Positions 18,087 to 25,207 of a DNA stretch of 64,000 bases are shown piece after piece. The stretch covers positions 1 through 64,000 of the forward strand of contig NZ_JAHFZZ010000007.1 of assembly GCF_018603905.1 (NCBI RefSeq). The letters are read 5' to 3'. The notes under the pieces are model-generated. The model saw only the letters and a program-made list of their open reading frames with translations. It was not told the origin of the DNA and did not search any database. Every line of letters begins with the position of its first letter. Position 1 is the first letter of the stretch. This DNA is from Nonomuraea sp. NEAU-A123. GTDB taxonomy: Bacteria; Actinomycetota; Actinomycetes; Streptosporangiales; Streptosporangiaceae. The position numbers were made by a program, and so were the translations under genes.

Positions 18087-18410
18087 TCAGATCTCTCGCG
18101 TCAGCCCGGACATGTCCTGATACGTGGCGGCGTGGGTGCGCAAGGTGTTGTCGATGGTCTTGCGCATCCTGTCACCGGCGTCGGTGATCTCCTTGGTGAG
18201 GTGGGCACATTGTGTGAGCATCTGGTTCGGGCCGTCGCCGCGGAAGTGGGCGGCCTTGAACGCGGCGCCCTCGGGCCCGCCGCCCCAGGGCGCCGCGGCG
18301 AGCGCCTCGGTGACCGCCGCCCTCAGCCGGGGCGATTCCCGTTCCCAGTCCTCGGCCATCGTGGACCACTGCGAGATGCCCAGGTTCACGATCGGCTTGG
18401 CGATCTCCAC
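18087..18410 (-). CDS. WXG100-like small helical protein
   Basis: 107 residues from GTG 18410. The predicted all-helical sequence with 'WSTMAEDWERESPRL' and a second long helix 'TKEITDAGDRMRKTIDNTLRTHAATYQDM' fits the hairpin of WXG100/ESX substrates, with a 'PWGGGPEGAAF' turn in place of the strict WXG. It ends 10 bases before the giant gene and begins 14 bases after the YbaB-like gene, so all three are one transcript. Start choice is uncertain: the frame is open upstream with a plausible 'LKPWDG' extension that contains no ATG or GTG, so a rare CTG start near 18428 preceded by GGAGG is conceivable. Likely a secretion partner of the giant protein. Confidence 0.75.
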   Translation of the reverse strand: MEIAKPIVNLGISQWSTMAEDWERESPRLRAAVTEALAAAPWGGGPEGAAFKAAHFRGDGPNQMLTQCAHLTKEITDAGDRMRKTIDNTLRTHAATYQDMSGLTREI

Positions 18411-18424
18411 GCCATCCCAGGGTT

Positions 18425-18829
18425 TCAGCTCGCGCCTCCCATCCGCTCGGCGAAGCGCGCCATGACGGCTTCGAGGTCACCGTCGAGATGCGCCTTGAAC
18501 TCCTCGGCCGGGATCACCGGTTCGAAGATCTCCGTGATGCGCTCCTGGGCCCTGACCGCCGCCCGCTGGGCGGTCTCCGCGATCGTGTCGGCGAGGTACC
18601 GCGCGTCGGGGCGCCGGTAGATGCGCGGGTCGAGGTCCAGCCGGACGAGCTCGCCACGGGCGCCGACCGTCACCGACACCTGGCCATCGCGTGAGGTCTC
18701 GGTGACCTGAACCGCTTTGGCCTGGGCGTGCAGCTCCGCACTCGCCTCCTGGATCCGCTTGAACACGTCGCGTAACTCGTCGGCGTAGGCCCTCGTTCCG
18801 GCCGTATCAGGTTGGTCAAGCGATTCCAC
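18425..18829 (-). CDS. YbaB/EbfC-family protein in ESX-like operon
   Basis: 134 residues from GTG 18829, chosen for the strong GAGGGGGG ribosome binding site just upstream; the frame is open further but has no good start. The core 'ELRDVFKRIQEASAELHAQAKAVQVTETSRDGQVSVTV' followed by 'GELVRLDLDPRIY' is the helix-strand-strand-helix pattern of YbaB/EbfC proteins. In actinomycetes divergent YbaB-like proteins regularly accompany WXG100 genes and giant toxin-like genes, where they may act as chaperone or secretion adaptor rather than nucleoid protein. Family call by pattern, role by context. Confidence 0.75.
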   Translation of the reverse strand: MESLDQPDTAGTRAYADELRDVFKRIQEASAELHAQAKAVQVTETSRDGQVSVTVGARGELVRLDLDPRIYRRPDARYLADTIAETAQRAAVRAQERITEIFEPVIPAEEFKAHLDGDLEAVMARFAERMGGAS

Positions 18830-18884
18830 GGACCCCCCTCGAAGCCACACGGTGCGCGTTTTGTCCCTTACGACACTGTCGCAT
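18816..18884 (-). CDS. Possible 22-aa leader peptide
   Basis: ATG 18884 is preceded by an almost ideal AGGAGGA and opens a 22-codon frame (MRQCRKGQNAHRVAS...) that ends at TGA 18816-18818, 14 bases inside the YbaB-like gene in another frame. Such an overlap would couple initiation at the GTG 18829. The spacing from the ribosome binding site is short and the peptide is arginine-rich, so chance is possible. Confidence 0.3.
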   Translation of the reverse strand: MRQCRKGQNAHRVASRGVRGIA

Positions 18885-18932
18885 TTCCTCCTAGTTTCTG
18901 TCACATGAACATCAAGAGACAAGAGCGTTACG

Positions 18933-19337
18933 TCACAAATGTTGATCTTCGGCATTCAGTGGCACGGCCTCCTCTTGGATGCCGATCACCTCCGCGCGAG
19001 GCACCCACAGGCGGTAAACGCCCCGCTCGACCCGCTCCAGCCCCAGCTCCACCGCGGTGAGCGCGGATCCGCCCAGGTATTCGAGCAGCACCAGCCCGTC
19101 CTTCTCGTCGTGCACGTGGAAACGCTCTCCGCGCCACTGGCACACGATCGTCACGAAGTCCAGGGCGGCGCACTCCGTCACGGGGACCGTGCGCACGTGA
19201 CAACCCGGCTCGACCTCCTCGAAACCGTCCGCGGGTTCGGAGCTGCGCAGCCGTACCCACAGCTCCAGGGCGTGCGGCTCCGGGCTGGCCATGTAGTCGG
19301 CGCCCTGCCAGCGGGCCCGGTAGAAATGCCGGCTCAC
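18933..19337 (-). CDS. Unknown 134-aa protein coupled to SseB-like gene
   Basis: Starts at GTG 19337 whose GTGA overlaps the stop of the upstream gene, so the two are translationally coupled. No family recognised. The sequence is mixed alpha/beta, soluble and acidic, with three cysteines (positions 47, 56, 66) and the stretch 'IVCQWRGERFHVHDEKDGLVLLEYLGG' that looks like a small beta-sheet domain. Located between the SseB-domain gene and the ESX-like operon on the same strand. A partner or immunity role is possible but only from context. Confidence 0.7.
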   Translation of the reverse strand: MSRHFYRARWQGADYMASPEPHALELWVRLRSSEPADGFEEVEPGCHVRTVPVTECAALDFVTIVCQWRGERFHVHDEKDGLVLLEYLGGSALTAVELGLERVERGVYRLWVPRAEVIGIQEEAVPLNAEDQHL

Positions 19338-20224
19338 GCTGCCTGCCTGCCCACCAGCAGCCAGCGCCGCAGGTCGCCGTGGTACATCGCGCGCCGGTGC
19401 TCGGTCCCCTCGAAGGTGAGCTCCCAGATCTCCGCGCCGTGCGGCAGGCCCACGCCGTACACCTTGTACTCGCGGATGACGTGATCGACGTTGGGCACCA
19501 GGCCCAGCCCCACGAACGGCGGCTCCTCGACCACCCAACCGGCCACCGCGGCCTTGCCCTCCTCGTCGGTCCCGCCGTACGGAGTGCGGTACAGGTTGAG
19601 GCCGACGGGCCGCCAGCGCAGGATGTTCAGGCAACCGTCGGCGGTCAGCATGCCGGGCTGGCCCAGCGCCTCGGCGAGCACGGCGGGCGTGGCGATGTGG
19701 GAGACGTCCAGCGCGTGATGGCAGTAGCCGGACACCCGCGGCTCGCCGCCGACCAGGAGGCCGTGAACGTCGGCCGGCGAGAGCAGCTTCTGGACCACCG
19801 GCACCCCGGACCCGGGATCGAGCAGCAGGTCCTGGGCCAGCGTCGGCACCGCGAGCCTGGCCACCGTGCCCGGCTCCAGCATGAAGACGGTCGGCAGCCC
19901 CGGGTTGATCGCGAGACCCCACCGCGGGTCCGGCCAGCCCGCCGCCAGCTCGGCCAGCGAGACGACGCGGTAGTGCGTGGCGACGCCGCCCGTGGCCAAG
20001 CGCATCGCCTCGGCGGAGGTGTAGGCCAGCAGCCAGGTCCGTTCGGGGTCCGCGGCCGTCGCCCAGGCGGGGGCCTCAGTCCCGGCCGCCGCGGCGGCGG
20101 TGATCGGCAATGCCAGGTCGGCGTCGCGGAGCAGGCTCAAGCACAGAGCCTCCTGCCCGTTCTCACGTGCCGCCCACAGCCGCTCCTCGAACGGCGTCGC
20201 CGGATGGTGATCACTCATCATCAT
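19334..20224 (-). CDS. SseB-domain protein
   Basis: 296 residues; three consecutive ATG codons (20224, 20221, 20218) can start it and none has a strong ribosome binding site. Residues about 8-130 match the SseB N-terminal domain: 'FEERLWAARENGQEALCLSLLRDADLALPIT', 'AYTSAEAMRLATGG', 'AINPGLPTVFMLEPGTVARL'. The C-terminal half (about 150-296) is unassigned and contains 'GYCHHALDVSHIATPAVLAEALG'. SseB-domain proteins are frequent in T7SS and polymorphic-toxin loci of actinobacteria. It is the first gene of the minus-strand block that leads to the giant gene, with a 4-base overlap to the next gene and a 104-base gap to the YbaB-like gene. Confidence 0.8.
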   Translation of the reverse strand: MMMSDHHPATPFEERLWAARENGQEALCLSLLRDADLALPITAAAAAGTEAPAWATAADPERTWLLAYTSAEAMRLATGGVATHYRVVSLAELAAGWPDPRWGLAINPGLPTVFMLEPGTVARLAVPTLAQDLLLDPGSGVPVVQKLLSPADVHGLLVGGEPRVSGYCHHALDVSHIATPAVLAEALGQPGMLTADGCLNILRWRPVGLNLYRTPYGGTDEEGKAAVAGWVVEEPPFVGLGLVPNVDHVIREYKVYGVGLPHGAEIWELTFEGTEHRRAMYHGDLRRWLLVGRQAA

Positions 20225-20415
20225 CTGCTCAGTCTGCCGACTCCCGCAGTCTTCCCGGCCCTCCGGGCCATAGCCCGTCTGCCGCTTCCCCCATCACCGC
20301 AGGAGGCGCCTTGGTCACATTTCGGGGCACAAGCTCTCCCACCATGCCTGAACCACATGATCACGGGTAGCGCTGGGCAACCACATCCACAACACCCGAC
20401 GGACGGAAGCCCAGC

Positions 20416-20562
20416 ATGATCTCCCTCATCCTGCTCATCTTCGCCCTGGCCTGCTTCGTCCTCGCCGCCTTCAACGTCGGCGGAGGCCGCGTCAACCTCA
20501 TCGCCCTCGGCCTCGCCCTTTGGGTCCTGACCGAAATCATCCCTCACCTCAGCGACCTGTAG
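20416..20562 (+). CDS. Small hydrophobic membrane protein (48 aa)
   Basis: ATG 20416 to TAG 20560-20562, too short for usual gene cut-offs. The peptide has two hydrophobic segments (MISLILLIFALACFVLAAF and VNLIALGLALWVLTEII) separated by NVGGGR, consistent with a two-pass hairpin membrane peptide. Ribosome binding site GGAAG lies 9 bases upstream. Codon third positions are strongly C/G and the segment is free of stops, supporting coding. Function unknown; similar short 'membrane helix hairpin' proteins are common in actinomycetes and their phages. It converges on snapalysin with a strong hairpin between. Confidence 0.65.
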   Translation: MISLILLIFALACFVLAAFNVGGGRVNLIALGLALWVLTEIIPHLSDL

Positions 20563-20573
20563 CAGCCGGCAGG

Positions 20574-20610
20574 ACTCTGCCGCCGTCCCTAGCGAGGACG
20601 GCGGCAGAGT
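20574..20610. terminator. Bidirectional hairpin terminator
   Basis: ACTCTGCCGCCGTCC (20574-20588) and its exact reverse complement (20596-20610) with a 7-base loop: a 15-bp perfect stem between the convergent 48-aa gene and snapalysin. Confidence 0.85.
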
Positions 20611-20625
20611 GGCCGGCGTCTGAGC

Positions 20626-21147
20626 TCAGCGGTCCACGAGCACCCGGCCGAACTCGACCAGCGGGGTACTGCCGGCGAAGTTACGGTCGACCTCGGCCCG
20701 TTCGGCCGCGCTCGGGTTCGCGTTCGTGCAGCTCACCGGGGCGCTGGAGCCCGACATCAGGTCGGAGCAGAGACCGGTGCGCCGGTCGGGCAGGCCTAAG
20801 ATGTGCCCGATCTCGTGGGCGGCGATGCGCACGGGGTTGTAGCCCTGTGAGGTGGCTTGCCTGCCCATCCAGACGGTGCCCCGGCCCAGGCTCGTGGGCA
20901 AGGTGCGTGGCCAGCCGTTGTCGGCGACGACGACGAAGTCGGCGGGGGTGCCTGCGACGAGGCGGACATTCGTGACACTGGAGTTCCAGATCTGCGCGGC
21001 CTGGTCCACCGCGCCGCGGAACTCGGCCGCGCGGCTGGCATCGTACCGGAGGGCCCTGACCAGGGGCGCGGCCTGCGCGGGCGAGGTGGCCAGCAGGAAC
21101 GCGACGGTGAGGACGAGAGAGAGCGCGAGACGGAGGGGTCTGGGCAT
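20626..21147 (-). CDS. snpA: Snapalysin (M7 zinc endopeptidase)
   Basis: 173 residues with a signal peptide (MPRPLRLALSLVLTVAFLLATSPAQA). The zinc site is H111-E-I-G-H115-x5-D121 (HEIGHILGLPD), the metzincin variant with Asp as third ligand that defines family M7, followed by the Met-turn 'SDLMSGS' and a cysteine pair (127, 140). Size and motif spacing match Streptomyces small neutral protease. In Streptomyces the gene sits beside a divergent lysR activator; here none is adjacent, so regulation differs. It is followed by a strong terminator hairpin. Secreted, aromatic-residue-preferring endopeptidase by family. Confidence 0.92.
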   Translation of the reverse strand: MPRPLRLALSLVLTVAFLLATSPAQAAPLVRALRYDASRAAEFRGAVDQAAQIWNSSVTNVRLVAGTPADFVVVADNGWPRTLPTSLGRGTVWMGRQATSQGYNPVRIAAHEIGHILGLPDRRTGLCSDLMSGSSAPVSCTNANPSAAERAEVDRNFAGSTPLVEFGRVLVDR

Positions 21148-21274
21148 CGTGTCTCCTCGGACAGTGGGGGTGCTGTCACGGTAGGCGCGACGACACCATC
21201 CGGGGATAGGCCAGTTTGCCCCTATTGCCGTGTTATGGAGCAGCCGATGTCTGCTATCGGCCGCGAGGGACAGT

Positions 21275-22000
21275 TCACGAAAGATACTTCTCGCGCAACG
21301 CCGTGATCAGCTTGTCGTCGACGCCCAGCCGGGTGACCGCGTAGTCGCGTACGGAACCATGGCCGGCGGCCAGCTCCGCCAGGCAGAGCCGCATGACCTC
21401 GCCCGGCGCGCGACCGTAGCCGGGCCACTTCAGTGTCCGGTCGGGGTGGGCCGCCCGCCAGTCGGCGACCAGCCGGTCGGTGGCCAGCTCGGTGAGCGCG
21501 AAGTCTTCGACGACGGTCTCCTCGTCCACCCCCAGCAGGGACAGCACCAGCGCGGCCAGCAGCCCGGTACGGTCCTTGCCCGATGCGCAGTGCATGACGA
21601 GAGGAGCGCTGTCGTCGGCGGCGATCACCTCCAGCGCCTGCCGCAGCTCCTCGACCCCGTCCAGCGCGACCTCGGCGTACCGGTCGGCGAGGAAGCGCGC
21701 GGTGTCGATCTCCGGGCCCAGTTCGGCCTGGTCGTAGGGCTGGTGTTCGATGCTGAGGTTGTGGTAGACGAGCCCGTCGCTCTCCGGTACGCGGCCTCTG
21801 GCGGCTATCTCCCATGGGTAGCGCAGGTCGATCACCGTACGCACGCCCAGGTCGAGAAAGCGCTGCCAGTCGTCGCCCCGGAGCTTGGCCAGGGAATCGG
21901 AGCGGTACAGACGCCCCCAGCGCACCGTACGCCCGTCGCGGGTGCGGTAACCGCCCAGGTCCCGGAAGTTGTGCAAGCGTTCGAACGCGACGTGCCTCAT
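21275..22000 (-). CDS. Tyrosine phosphatase (PTP3/lipid phosphatase-like)
   Basis: 241 residues. The P-loop H137-C138-x5-R (HCASGKDRTG) with Lys-Asp before the arginine identifies the bacterial Tyr_phosphatase3 group (PtpB-like). The N-terminal 'NFRDLGGYRTRDGRTVRWGRLYRSDSL' is the hallmark opening of this family. Such enzymes act in the cytoplasm or are exported and remove phosphate from tyrosine, sometimes also from Ser/Thr or phosphoinositides. It is monocistronic here, divergent from the subtilase gene. Start at ATG 22000. Confidence 0.9.
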   Translation of the reverse strand: MRHVAFERLHNFRDLGGYRTRDGRTVRWGRLYRSDSLAKLRGDDWQRFLDLGVRTVIDLRYPWEIAARGRVPESDGLVYHNLSIEHQPYDQAELGPEIDTARFLADRYAEVALDGVEELRQALEVIAADDSAPLVMHCASGKDRTGLLAALVLSLLGVDEETVVEDFALTELATDRLVADWRAAHPDRTLKWPGYGRAPGEVMRLCLAELAAGHGSVRDYAVTRLGVDDKLITALREKYLS

Positions 22001-22092
22001 CGATCACATGCTATGGGGTTGGCGGACCTATAGACGTAGCCACCAAACATGACCAGATTGGTGGAGATATCCGTCTAAGCCCGGAGGTACGC

Positions 22093-23805
22093 GTGAAGCG
22101 TGTCATCGTCCTGGCCGCCTGCACCCTTGTGGCGACCGCCCTCGTCACCCCCGCTCAGGCAGTCCGGACCCCAACCGGTCAGGAAACCGAATACGTCGTC
22201 TTATACAAGGAGGGCGTGCGCCCGGCCGACGCCCGCAAGGCGGTCCAGGCCGCCGGCGGCACGGTGGTCAAGGAGAACACCGCCGTCGGCGTGGCCACGA
22301 TCTCCACCACCAACGCGGGCTTCGCCACCGCCCTCGCCGCCAACTCCTCGATCGAGGGCGTGGCGCACAACCGGTCCATCGGAACGGTCCCGTCCGCCGC
22401 CCGCTCCGCCGCCGAAGCCCGCAAGGCCGTCGAGGCCGTGGAGAAGGCCGCTGACGGCGCCCCCGCCGCCACCACGTTCGGTAAGCCCGCTCCGACGGCC
22501 GAACCGCTGTCGGAACTGCAGTGGGACATGAAACAGATCCACGCCACCGCGGACGGTTCCTACCGTTACCAGCAGGGCGATCCGGGGGTGCTGGTCGGCA
22601 TCCTGGACACCGGTGTGGACGCCTCGCATCCGGACATCGCACCCAACTTCAATCGCGCCCTGAGCCGTAACTTCACGGTCGACATCCCGGTCGACGCCAA
22701 CGGCGCCACGGTCGACGGGCCCTGTGAGGCCGAGGCCGACCACTCCTGCAACGACCCCGCGGACGTGGACGAGAACGAGCACGGCACCCACGTGGCGTCC
22801 TCCATCGCCTCCCCGATCAACCGGCTCGGCGTGGCCGGTGTGGCGCCCAAGGTGTCCATCGTCAACCTGCGGGTCGGCCAGGACTCCGGCTTCTTCTTCC
22901 TCCAGCCGAGCGTGGACGGCCTGACGTACGCGGGCGACCACGGCATCGACGTGGTCAACATGAGCTACTACATCGACCCGTGGCTGTTCAACTGCGTGGA
23001 CAACCCGGCCGACTCCCCCGCCGACCGCGCCGAGCAGGCCACCATCATCAAGGCGACCCAGCGGGCGCTGAACTACGCCCACGCCAGAGGCGTGACGCTG
23101 GTGTCGGCGGCGGGCAACGGCGCCACCGACTACACCAAGGAGATCATCGACGGCTCCAGCCCCGACTTCGCCAGCGTGCCCGGCGAGGCGCCGTACGATC
23201 GGACGATCCCGCCGAGCTGCGTGTCCATGCCCAGCGAGGGCCAGCACGTGATCGCGGTGTCGGCCACCGGCATCAGCAAGCGCAAGTCGTACTACTCCGA
23301 CTACGGCAACGGCTATGTGGACGTGGCCTCACCCGGTGGCGACGCCTATGACACGCCGACCAACACGCGTGACGTGACCAGGGCGACGCTGGCGGCCTAC
23401 CCGCAGTCGCTGGCGCAGGAGAACGGGCAGCTCAACCCCGACGGCACGCCGAACACCCCGTCGGTGGTGCGCGACTGCCGCGACTCGGTCTGCGCGTACT
23501 ACACCTACCTGCAGGGCACCTCGATGGCCTCGCCGCGGGCCGCGGGCGTGGCCGCGCTGATCATCAGCCGGTACGGCCACCGCGACCGCGCTCACGGCGG
23601 CCTGACCATGAACCCGGACGCGGTGGAGGCGGCGCTCAAGGCGACCGCCACCAAGACGCCGTGCCCGGAGCCACGCGCGTTCACCTACACCCGCATCCTG
23701 CCGACCGGTGCGACGGTGACGGACACGCACACCTGCGAAGGCGGCAGGGCGCGTAACGGCTTCTACGGATCGGGCATCGTCGACGCGTTGAACGCGGCTC
23801 GGTAG
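22093..23805 (+). CDS. Secreted subtilisin-like serine protease (S8)
   Basis: 570 residues from GTG 22093, preceded by CGGAGG at good distance; the open frame upstream (from 21814) lacks a start with a signal peptide. A signal peptide (to about residue 23) is followed by an I9-type propeptide ('EYVVLYKEGVRPADARKAVQ' ... 'AHNRSIGTVP', to about 110). The catalytic domain shows Asp172 (GILDTGVD), His230 (EHGTHVA) and Ser477 (GTSMASPRAAG). Extra loops with cysteines fit extracellular enzymes. Secreted as zymogen and matured outside. Followed directly by a strong hairpin. Confidence 0.92.
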   Translation: MKRVIVLAACTLVATALVTPAQAVRTPTGQETEYVVLYKEGVRPADARKAVQAAGGTVVKENTAVGVATISTTNAGFATALAANSSIEGVAHNRSIGTVPSAARSAAEARKAVEAVEKAADGAPAATTFGKPAPTAEPLSELQWDMKQIHATADGSYRYQQGDPGVLVGILDTGVDASHPDIAPNFNRALSRNFTVDIPVDANGATVDGPCEAEADHSCNDPADVDENEHGTHVASSIASPINRLGVAGVAPKVSIVNLRVGQDSGFFFLQPSVDGLTYAGDHGIDVVNMSYYIDPWLFNCVDNPADSPADRAEQATIIKATQRALNYAHARGVTLVSAAGNGATDYTKEIIDGSSPDFASVPGEAPYDRTIPPSCVSMPSEGQHVIAVSATGISKRKSYYSDYGNGYVDVASPGGDAYDTPTNTRDVTRATLAAYPQSLAQENGQLNPDGTPNTPSVVRDCRDSVCAYYTYLQGTSMASPRAAGVAALIISRYGHRDRAHGGLTMNPDAVEAALKATATKTPCPEPRAFTYTRILPTGATVTDTHTCEGGRARNGFYGSGIVDALNAAR

Positions 23806-23816
23806 CCGACGGCATG

Positions 23817-23846
23817 CCCGGTGCGCGCCCGCGAACGCGCACCGGG
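23817..23846 (+). terminator. Terminator hairpin after subtilase
   Basis: CCCGGTGCGCG (23817-23827) and its exact reverse complement (23836-23846), loop of 8; starts 11 bases after the stop codon. No U-tract, as usual in this GC-rich background. Confidence 0.8.
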
Positions 23847-23892
23847 TCACCCGGGACCGGCGCCGGCTGCCGTAGGAGCCGACCGGCGTGCG

Positions 23893-24048
23893 CTATGACC
23901 TCTGAGCGCCCATGGCCTCGATCACCAGGGCCAGCTCGGTCTCGAAGAGGTCCGCCGACGTCATCGCGCCCAGGTGGGCAGCGACCGCGCTCAGGTGCGG
24001 CAGCCCTTCGGCGTCGACGGGGGCGTGGCCGAGCAGCACGCCCGCCGC
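23893..24048 (-). pseudogene. C-terminal fragment of a TetR regulator
   Basis: On the minus strand a frame ending at TAG 23893-23895 reads 'GVLLGHAPVDAEGLPHLSAV', then 'GAMTSADLFETELALVIEAM', ending GAQRS. This is the typical end of a TetR_C domain (about 50 residues). Everything upstream, including the helix-turn-helix, is gone: the similarity stops near 24045, exactly where the remnant of an MFS transporter begins on the other strand. Recognition is by pattern but the matching halves support it. Confidence 0.6.
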
Positions 24049-24050
24049 CG

Positions 24051-24182
24051 CTGTGGGAGTTCTACCCCGCCGGGCTGCTGCCGTTCTGGACGTTCGCCGT
24101 GATCGCCCTGCTCGCCGTGGTCACCGCCGCCCTGATCCCGGCGCCGGCCGTACGGGAGACCGCGCCCGCGGGACGACGCTAG
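24051..24182 (+). pseudogene. C-terminal fragment of an MFS transporter
   Basis: From about 24051 the plus strand reads 'LWEFYPAGLLPFWTFAVIAL' and continues 'LAVVTAALIPAPAVRETAP' to TAG 24180-24182: one final transmembrane helix and a short polar tail as at the end of major-facilitator exporters. The preceding eleven helices are missing and there is no start. Its stop overlaps the stop of the permease on the opposite strand (CTAG). Confidence 0.55.
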
Positions 24183-25207
24183 GCACGGCGGCCCCGGGCG
24201 AGGAGCCAGAGCAGGAGCGGCGCCCCGAGCACGCCGGTGACCACGCCGACGGGCAGCTCCACGTCCGGGATGACGCGGCGCGCCACGAGATCGGCCGCCA
24301 GCACCACGAACGCCCCGGCCAGCGCCGAGGCGACCGGCGGCGGCCAGGCGGTGCGGGCCAGGCGCTGGGCGATCTGCGGCGCGGCCAGCGCGACGAACGC
24401 GATCGGCCCCGCGGCGGCCGTGCCGAAGGCGACCAGCGCGACGCCCACCAGCAGCAGCGTCAGCCGCGCCCGCTGCACCGGCGCGCCGAGCACCACGGCC
24501 ACCTCGTCACCGAGCTGCAGCGCCCGGCTCCAGCGGCCGAGCAGCAGCGCGACGGGCACGAGCACGGCCAGGGCGACCGCCAGCGGCACGGCCTGGCTCC
24601 AGGTGCGGCCGTTGAGGTTGCCCCAGAGCCAGCCGAGCGCGGCCTGCGCCTGGAAGGTGTCGCTCGTGACCATGAGATATTCGGTGGCGCTGGTGAAGAT
24701 CCACGACAGGCCGATGCCGACCAGCACGATCCGGTACCCGGTGGTGCCGCGCCGCCAGGCGAACAGGTACGTGAGCACCGCCGCGAGCACCGCCCCCGTG
24801 AAGCCGAGCACCTGCGTGCCGGGCCCGGACCCGATGCCGAGGACGATCCCGGCCACCACCGCGACGCCCGCCCCCTGGGTGACGCCGATCATGTCGGGGC
24901 TGGCCAGCGGGTTGCGGGTCATGGTCTGGAACAGGGCGCCGGACAGCCCGAAGGCGGCGCCGGTGAGCAGCCCGGTCAGCGCCCTGGGCAGGCGCAGCTC
25001 CCGTACGACGAACAGGGTGCCCTGGTCGCCGGTGCCGAGCAGGGACTGGACGACCTCGCCGAGGCCGAGCGGGAACTCGCCCAGCCCGATGCCGAGGCAG
25101 AAGACCAGGAACGTCGCGGCGGCCAGGACCAGGCACACCACGACGACCCGCGGGCGCAGCACGCCGGACACGGGCGGCGTCGAGAGGCGGAAGGTGAGCT
25201 GGCCCAT
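24179..25207 (-). CDS. FecCD-type iron-siderophore ABC permease 2
   Basis: 342 residues from ATG 25207, which overlaps the stop of the upstream permease (ATGA). About ten hydrophobic segments; characteristic FecCD stretches are 'RLPRALTGLLTGAAFGLSGALFQTMTRNPLASPDMIGVTQGAG' split over residues 75-115, and the coupling-helix region 'LGDEVAVVLGAPVQRARL'. Together with the preceding permease it forms the heterodimeric inner-membrane channel for a ferric siderophore. Last gene of the iron operon; no ABC ATPase follows, and the next DNA is the MFS/TetR scar. Confidence 0.9.
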   Translation of the reverse strand: MGQLTFRLSTPPVSGVLRPRVVVVCLVLAAATFLVFCLGIGLGEFPLGLGEVVQSLLGTGDQGTLFVVRELRLPRALTGLLTGAAFGLSGALFQTMTRNPLASPDMIGVTQGAGVAVVAGIVLGIGSGPGTQVLGFTGAVLAAVLTYLFAWRRGTTGYRIVLVGIGLSWIFTSATEYLMVTSDTFQAQAALGWLWGNLNGRTWSQAVPLAVALAVLVPVALLLGRWSRALQLGDEVAVVLGAPVQRARLTLLLVGVALVAFGTAAAGPIAFVALAAPQIAQRLARTAWPPPVASALAGAFVVLAADLVARRVIPDVELPVGVVTGVLGAPLLLWLLARGRRA

